Assembly (NCBI GenBank): GCA_032622095.1
Contig: CP136064.1
Location: 133,121,129 to 133,185,128, forward strand
From: Siphonodentalium dalli
Taxonomy: Eukaryota; Mollusca; Scaphopoda; Gadilida; Siphonodentaliidae
Length of the DNA stretch: 64,000 nucleotides
Reading direction: 5' to 3'
Part shown: positions 57,669 to 64,000 of the stretch, in pieces
How the letters are laid out: the number at the start of each line of letters is the position of its first letter
Numbering within the stretch: the stretch's first letter is position 1
Notes under the pieces: model-generated
What the model was told of the DNA's origin: nothing
The model's input: the letters and a program-made list of their open reading frames with translations, nothing else
The model's database searches: none
Made by a program: the position numbers and the translations under genes

Positions 57669-58345
57669 TCTATTATATATTTTTGGAAGATCTGTCTGTG
57701 TGTCTGTCTGTGTGTGTGTGTCTGTCTGTTTCCAATGGACTCGAAAACGGCCGAGCCGATTTCGATGAAACTTGGTACGTGGGGGTATTTTCGGCCGGTG
57801 AGTGACATAGGCCTATTAATTTGCCCGTGCGAAGTGACCTTGAAATCGAGTCATTTCAAGGTCAAACGCACGAATATCACGGGATTTCGATGAAACTTGG
57901 TATGTGGGGGTATTTTCGGCCGGGCAGTGCCATAGGCCTATTAATTTGCCCGTGTGATGTGACCTTGACCTTGAAATTGGGTCATTTCAAGGTCAAACGC
58001 CCGAATATCACGGGATTTTGATGAAACTTGGTATGTGGGGATACTTTCGTATGGGGAGTCTCATAAGCCTATTCATTTACCCGTGCGACATGACATTGAC
58101 CTTGAAATCGGGTCAATTCAAAGTCAAATCGCCAATTTTGATGGGATTTCGAAGAAAATTTGATACGTGGGGTTACTTTTTTAAGGTCAAATCGGGTAAA
58201 ACTGATGGATTTCGACGGGCACGTTTGTCGGGTACTTTTGTCCGGACAGTGTTTTGGACTGGTCAAATCGTGACCCCACTTGACCTTGACCTTCAAAATG
58301 GACAATTCAAGGTAAAAGCCCGGACGAAGTCGGGTCACCTTCTAG
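57669..58345 (+). mobile_element. Second F2 element of the chain
   Basis: Same architecture, with four to five monomers, ending CCCGGACGAAGTCGGG, TCACCTT, CTAG (58,342-58,345) then TATATATA. One monomer (near 58,160-58,190) is shortened by an internal deletion. Confidence 0.75.
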
Positions 58346-59150
58346 TATATATATATATATATTGGTGGTTATCACTTTCCACAATAACTCAAGTATATGT
58401 TAATCGATTGGGAGGTAATGTCACTCCGAGAGTTCTAGTATATGCACAATGGAGGAAACGGTTTTCCTGACATTAGTCAATCAATATTAATGCCAATGGT
58501 CCAGATTGTGGTGTTATTAAACAGTTTTTCAATAATCTCCTTGTTTGATTTTCTAAAAGGGCTTCTGGTCACCTGCCAGTGTATTACGCTGGCTATTTCT
58601 CCGACATTCTAGTGTGCTAGGTCTGGGGACGCCTACCCCGATTCACTTGTTACTTGGTCTGACAACTACTTAACTATAATGGTTACACATGTTATTGGGC
58701 CAGAGTAGGCAAATATTTATGCCACTCTCAGTTCAGTTTCAGAGTTCAGCTCAATTCCTTTCAAAATCTTAGCCAGCCAAATTAGATACTGCACGATTTA
58801 AAATGAAATAATTGTGCCGCATAAGGTACTGGGACAAATAGAATAGAACATTTAGTTGTCAGTTGAATAAGTAACATGTTTAATAACCAAGTGAATCACA
58901 ATGTGCTACCTTTATATAATAGCAGAGAATAATGTCCGGGATATATTTGAAAATATCAACTTTTCTACCAAATTTTGTGGACATTTTGCACACCAGCTTG
59001 AGTATTTTTTTTCTGAAAACAAATCAGTGTGATGCATTCTAGGTGGAACAAAACAATAAACACCAAAGATAGTTCAATTTTACTTGAAAAATGGTCTAAT
59101 CCTGAAAAGTGATTATTTGCCAATTTTGAGAGAAAATTCCAATAATTTGG
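58346..59150 (-). repeat. Repeat X copy with the palindrome-centre sequence, minus orientation
   Basis: GTGGTTATCACTTTCCACAA at 58,364 corresponds to one side of the 39.4-kb central hairpin and its flank. 58,640-59,110 matches the inverted X segment of 40.5-40.9 kb (GGGACAAATAGAATAGAACA, AACCAAGTGAATCACAATG, AATAATGTCCGGGATATAT). There is no minisatellite in this copy. Confidence 0.6.
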
Positions 59151-61958
59151 GAGCCTTTATGCAGCGTCGGATGGGTCTGTTTTGTTTAGATTGAGCTCCT
59201 TGCTCTAATTAACAACAATTTTGTTCTTTTTATTTTTTGTATTTTTTTCATTAAATTTGTTTAAATCTAAATTTTGTAAACCAACACCATACCAACCAAA
59301 GTTGGTTGAAATCGGTTTAGTTGTCTGGGAGAAAAATCCGAACAGACAGACAGACCATTGACTGGTCCCGACTGAGCTTGTGTGCAAAGTCATTTAAATA
59401 AACATGGTTGTTGAAGGTGGTAAGTCGAACTCCGCTTAAGTCGAAACAAAATTTAGGCCCACCAGACAGCTTATAACACTAATTACCATGGTTAAGATAA
59501 AACGCCTTCAGAATGAAAGTATCTGTGTTGCTGTTTCATATGCCATTGTCTTGGGAATACTAAGACGTATGGTGCATTTTGGCGAAGGTCGCAATAGATG
59601 AGGGGTCGGGGTGTCAAAAATGGCCAAATTTTGATTTCGATCTGATTATCACATACCTCAGGATATAAAGTCTCTAAGAGTTGGCGATTACAAAGTCGCA
59701 AAAATATTCTTTAATCGGATGATACATGGCAAAGTTATGAGCCCACAAACATTAATACTATTGGGCTAGATTGGCTTGTCGCCAATAGTCCGTCAAACTG
59801 AAAGCAGTTATGTCACTATTTGATTTGCCATTTTATTTAGAATACTGAGTTGAACACAATTGGTAACTTTGGTCGACGTCGCACATGGAAAGGGGCCAGG
59901 GAGGGGGTATTATATATGCCATTGTCTCTGTCATTGTTATATTATGAAACATCATATGTTTATCGACGGTAGTCTGATGTCTGAAACATGGAGATATCCA
60001 AATTTCCCGCCGGGAATTTGAAATCTAGTTCTGATTAATATTGTTCAAATTTATTATTCAGAAATTTTGTTAATGTAGCTATTTGGAAGCAGTACTCAGG
60101 ATGTAGGCCTGCTCTATATTGTGTTTGGTCACCTATCGGGTGTGATGTCGTAGCGCTGTTAGCGTCATTGTGACATGAGCCATTGCAGTTATATATTATG
60201 CGAGGTCCCTGTCTATATCGCTTGAGATGCCGTTAGATGTCACGAACACGGACATCTAATAAGATTAATCATTTCATTGAAGTACTGAATCAACGTTAAG
60301 TGTACACATGCCAGTTACCATGGTAACCAGCCACATGTGTGGTGCATAAATACTTTCCTAGGGGTCATTTTTAGCAGAGAAAGGTTAACCACACCTAACT
60401 ACTCATTGATACATAACTTAGCATGCTAATAAAGAAAACTGTTGTCAAACATATCAGACCAAAACAAACACGTCTCACCAAAACCACACTTCCCAATAAG
60501 AAAATCATGTACCCCACACATTATGAACCTCCTTCTGAGATTGAAATACACCACAAGGGAATGCAATATATCGTTTTGTTCAGAATTTGTATGTGATTAT
60601 TTATTGTGTTCATCTCTCTTGCAATATTACAGAACATTATTCATAATGGTATATGTTATTATATTTGCTTTGATGTGAGCAAAACCAATGTTATCAACTT
60701 TTCCCGAATGACATTGACCCTTATGTTTGACCTTGACCTATAAACATAGCAGATGACGGCACATTGTGTAGGATCTTCACCCATATGTATATGTATATGA
60801 ACTAATCTTACCCAGACCAATTATATTTTTAGATATAACCTTTTTCCATTTTTTAAATAAAATTGTATCTGTTGCAATGGCAACAATAATATTAACATTT
60901 TCTTTCCACTTTTGCTCACTACAACATGGCTAATAATACTGGACAATCCACAAGCTTTCCAACGGTATATAATAATCAGTTGTATACGAATTTGCATTAA
61001 ACTCTTTAAATATGGCCATTCTCCTCTACTGGCCGCTCTCTGTTTTAATCATGTCTCTGGTCAAAAGAGTACAGAATTTTGCTTATTACGAAAGGCAACC
61101 ACCAACTTTGAAGGTCTATATCTCGGGAATGAGTTGACATTATTGGTAAAACTATAATTCTGCACAAAGCGGTGGTCCTCAAAATTATTTTAAATATATC
61201 TTCGTCTCTCAATATCTTAAATGTCAATCAAGTGGGTCAAAGTTATATGCTAGTATCAGAAAAAGCACACATTTTTTGCAATGACCTTCACCTTTACATA
61301 TGACCTTGACCTTCCCAAGAGGAGAACATCGTTCAATGGGTGTTCATACAAACCAACATAATATTTGAGATAATGGAAATAATTCTCGCCATACACACAA
61401 TTTAACACCTAGTTTCCACACTCAGTTAAAATCACCCCTCGTTGCCATGGAAACAGAAATTTCGCTATTTGTCCCCAATATTGTTCTCTAAGATTTGAGT
61501 ATGTTGCATATATTGACATACTCAAAATTATGACACTTTTGCCATTTGTGTTGCAATTAGTTTTGGGTTCAACCAAAATACGCCTGTACTATTTCTCGAC
61601 TCTTTATCAACAGATCATAACTTTACAACGAACTTGCCACGGCTTCTAATTAAATAGTACACGTATATATAGGACTAAATTTAAGCTAGGACTAAATTTA
61701 AGCTAACTAACTTATCGCCGTACACAGGCGGGAACAAAGTTCAAGAATTTTAAATCTGAATTATAATATAAAAATGGACATATACTTGATTTATCTCTAT
61801 TTACGTCGCTTGGAGTGAACATGGTGTACGGAAGACGTGTGAATGAAGTGAGCTAGTTGTGAGCGAATTGGAAGAATGTTAATTTATCTTTAATACTGTG
61901 TATCTATGCTTATGTTAACATTCCTTCACTGATGTATGTTTATTCAAATAAAAACATT
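59151..61958. other. AT-rich DNA, no gene recognised
   Basis: Short open frames without motifs. A fragment at about 59,280-59,365 (GGTTGAAATCGG ... AACAGACAGACAGACC) resembles ends of widespread invertebrate repeats. A 17-bp direct duplication (AGGACTAAATTTAAGCT-like) lies near 61,670-61,705. TGACCTTGACCT-type phrases occur singly near 60,730 and 61,300. Confidence 0.5.
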
Positions 61959-62363
61959 AAAAAAAATATGTTATGCGTGTTACACCTTAAATGGCGTATT
62001 TTGCTATAAAGCAATATCACATGTTATGACAATTTAGGTATTTCAAGGTAATTACCACTCGGATGTCCACAGAACCCCCGGTATTTATATTATACGAACC
62101 GATAAAAATCTCGATAGGATCCCTACTGACAAAGATTGGCAAGAGTAATTTATTATTCACCACGAATAATAAATTACTCTTGCCAATCTTTGTCAGTAGG
62201 GATCCTATCGAGATTTTTATCGGTTCGTATAATATAAATACCGGGGGTTCTGTGGACATCCGAGTGGTAATTACCTTGAAATACCTAAATTGTCATAACA
62301 TGTGATATTGCTTTATAGCAAAATACGCCATTTAAGGTGTAACACGCATAACATATTTTTTTT
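61959..62363. mobile_element. 405-bp palindrome (hairpin element), 200-nt arms
   Basis: The left arm 61,959-62,158 and right arm 62,164-62,363 are exact or nearly exact reverse complements round the 5-base loop ACCAC. Translating either strand gives the same 80-residue frame apart from two residues at the loop, which confirms arm identity. The outer ends are A-run and T-run with TA adjacent. It is probably a foldback MITE; the frame inside is a by-product of the symmetry. Confidence 0.85.
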
Positions 62364-63398
62364 TAGGGTGAAATCCTCATTAATCGCCGGGTGTACTCAT
62401 TTTCTCACAACTTTGTAGTTCCGCCAATCTTCATAACTCATCTCACGAGTCACTAAACTAATCAATAACCTGGAAGCAAAATGGATTTCCACATTAAATT
62501 GACCCAGTCAAATTGAGTCAATCACTGTGTCCAGAATTTGCAGTATTCCACTTCCGCCACTATGTTAAGCCAATCTGTCAACAGTATCACCACTGGTCAA
62601 ATTGGAAACTAAGTCGGACGTATATATGAGAAAGAATCAGCATTATTATAGTATTTCCGAATCAATTGTTGAACAAACAGTCTAGTTTGTTTCCGTAAAT
62701 ATGATTTAAAATTGATGTGTTATGCATATACCAGTAACGCTAAATGTTAGACTTCGGAACGATGCAAAAAGAATAAGAACGCGAAACGATCCGGAAAATG
62801 AAATGAGTCGAATAGTTTATCTTCCGCTATTTTCAAGCATGCGAACACTCACAGTGCGGTTCTTCTATTGGTTAAAATCCGGTCAAGTGCCAGGAATTCC
62901 CATCCATTATGATTCCGGTCACGTTCAAGGAGTTCCCATTAGTCGAGATATAGTCCGGTGCCATGTGTACCCCAGTAATTTTTCTCTGTAAAATCTAGTT
63001 TCTTTTGCTTTTTGCAATCATAAGGCAATTATACACAAGAAAAGTTTTGGTGCCATTTTTTCTGAGACCATTTAGGGTGAACATTTTCCGATTTTCGAAG
63101 GGTGGGGTCAAAATTTTGAAAAAAATGTTTTTTGGTTACATATGCACAACAAAGTATGGCATAATGCATAACAAAATAACCGTAGTGATGCCAGGAATCT
63201 ATTTAAGCCCATCCAAGAATCTTTCGTGAAGAATTGAGAAAACGCGGTTGGGTATATATGGAAATATTGGTGTTTTTCGACTAATTTTTTTATTTTTCAG
63301 GAAATTGTTATACAATATAACTTTTTGCCCTGTGACATATCAGAAATGATTAGAAGAATATTAACACAAGACACCTTAATATCTTAATGCATTATTAA
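62364..63398. other. AT-rich DNA, no gene recognised
   Basis: Contains a short repeated phrase (GGTCAAGTGCCAGGAATTCC / GGTCACGTTCAAGGAGTTCC at about 62,880-62,935). The remaining open frames have no motifs. Confidence 0.45.
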
Positions 63399-63441
63399 TC
63401 ACATACTTAAACAATTATATACATTCACATGGTTTACATAA

Positions 63442-64000
63442 TTATTCATCATAGTCGCCGGAGTCTTCTTCAATATGTGCATCAATGTCAGTATTCTCAC
63501 AATCATCTTCAGACCCTTCATATAAACACATTTCGTACACCTCATCTGATGCTTGCGACATGAACAACAATTAGTTTTACATCGCCCTTTGCCACATGAA
63601 CATCTAACTAGTTGTAATACAGCATCGGGTGCAGGTTTCTGGCTTGATGTTTTTGGACGACATCGTTCACTGTCTTCATACCATCCATAGGCTAGCGGTG
63701 ATGGTACGCTTGGTTGTGCCACAAGATCATTGCACCAAACGATTCCTTGGTAGTGCGCCCGTAGAATGTGGTTTAACAAGACTTTGTATCCTGATTTAGA
63801 TGCATCTGTCCCGTTTAGCATCATTATGGTGTCTGGTTCTTCTGGTGTTGTTGACAGATGACTGGCACATCGTGAATTTCCTCTTGCGCCACTCTCTGTT
63901 GACACGATAACATCTCTGGTGCTTGTCTTGTAGTAATCAACAACTTTTTGTGCAAGATATTCTGTAAGACTTGATTTTGTTTTCGAATTGCTGAGAAACA
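63442..64000 (-). CDS. 3' part of a Cys-rich (CXC-like) invertebrate gene, truncated by the window edge, with an apparent frameshift
   Basis: The minus-strand frame is open from the right edge (64,000) without a start, so the gene continues outside the window. It reads a segment with PEEPDTIMMLNGTDAS, similar to the 'HEEADT' motif of a large uncharacterised invertebrate family. A tryptophan-containing linker (YGWYEDSERC) and a Cys-rich block (RCSCGKGRCKTNCCSCRKH, then RCTKC) follow. The continuous frame then runs on to a stop at 63,399 with unlikely sequence. The +1 frame from about 63,535 reads an acidic tail (CLYEGSEDDCENTDIDAHI ...) ending at TAA 63,442-63,444, which fits the family far better. 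A single base therefore seems missing near 63,534-63,537. No function is known to me. Such genes are often multi-copy and transposon-associated. It could be a pseudogene or a sequencing error. Confidence 0.55.

Noticed and set aside
57449-57805. 118-codon frame containing FDETWYVGV-type text (similar frames at 18.4 and 58.0 kb)
   Set aside because: A translation of the F2 leader and monomers; the same phrase arises wherever GATTTCGATGAAACTTGG occurs.
62017-62305. 80-residue frame found on both strands
   Set aside because: It is the same sequence read twice because the DNA is a palindrome.

Overview
This window looks like non-coding, transposon-dense DNA from an animal, most likely a marine invertebrate. 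A mollusc is my best guess. The reasons are a tRNA-derived SINE with a CAATCAATCAA-type tail, a Ngaro-type tyrosine-recombinase retrotransposon, Helitron-like elements built round tandem repeats (the style of the bivalve 'pearl'/HINE elements), and long AT-rich stretches with no bacterial-type gene packing. I see no rRNA or functional tRNA gene. The only plausible host-type coding pieces are a broken membrane-protein fragment (about 20.2-20.7 kb, minus) and a partial Cys-rich gene running off the right edge (63.4-64.0 kb, minus).

Layout: 1-18.65 kb is a head-to-tail array of Helitron-like composite units (family F1, ending in one F2 unit). A 2.2-kb inverted-repeat element with a TAG target duplication splits it at 15.19-17.39 kb. 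From 18.65 to 31.36 kb the DNA is mostly AT-rich, with minisatellites, a 160-bp tandem repeat, one F3 Helitron-like element and copies of a dispersed non-coding repeat that I call X. A 3.8-kb foldback element (31.36-35.19 kb) sits inside one X copy and itself carries a 5'-truncated non-LTR retrotransposon. A 6.1-kb inverted repeat (35.9-42.0 kb) follows; its arms hold X sequence and a minisatellite, with a hairpin at the centre and a SINE in one arm. At 43.87-45.71 kb lie F2 and F3 elements on the minus strand, followed by a TTAA-flanked MITE abutting a hairpin MITE.

The best-preserved coding unit is a Ngaro-like element (46,826-53,706). It has split direct repeats (A1 ... B1-A2-B2), a Gag-like ORF, a reverse transcriptase/RNase H ORF, a tyrosine recombinase ORF and a relic of an SGNH hydrolase. 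The proteins should act together: RT/RNase H makes cDNA, the split repeats let it circularise, and the recombinase integrates the circle without a target duplication. The Gag-like and RT frames are the same frame, separated by a single UGA.

From 53.7 to 58.3 kb come decayed tandem repeats, a small MITE and a second Helitron-like chain (F1 then F2). The rest is X sequence, unique AT-rich DNA, a 405-bp palindrome with 200-nt arms (61,959-62,363) and the edge gene.

The most unusual theme is that three Helitron-like families share the same architecture (TC at the 5' end, a microsatellite, a tandem-repeat core, a GC-rich 3' hairpin, CTAG) and are joined end to end. F1 repeats carry a palindromic GCGCATGCGC (NRF1-type) site, and F2 repeats carry TCAAGGTCA nuclear-receptor-type sites. 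All calls come from reading the sequence by eye; no alignment or database search was run.
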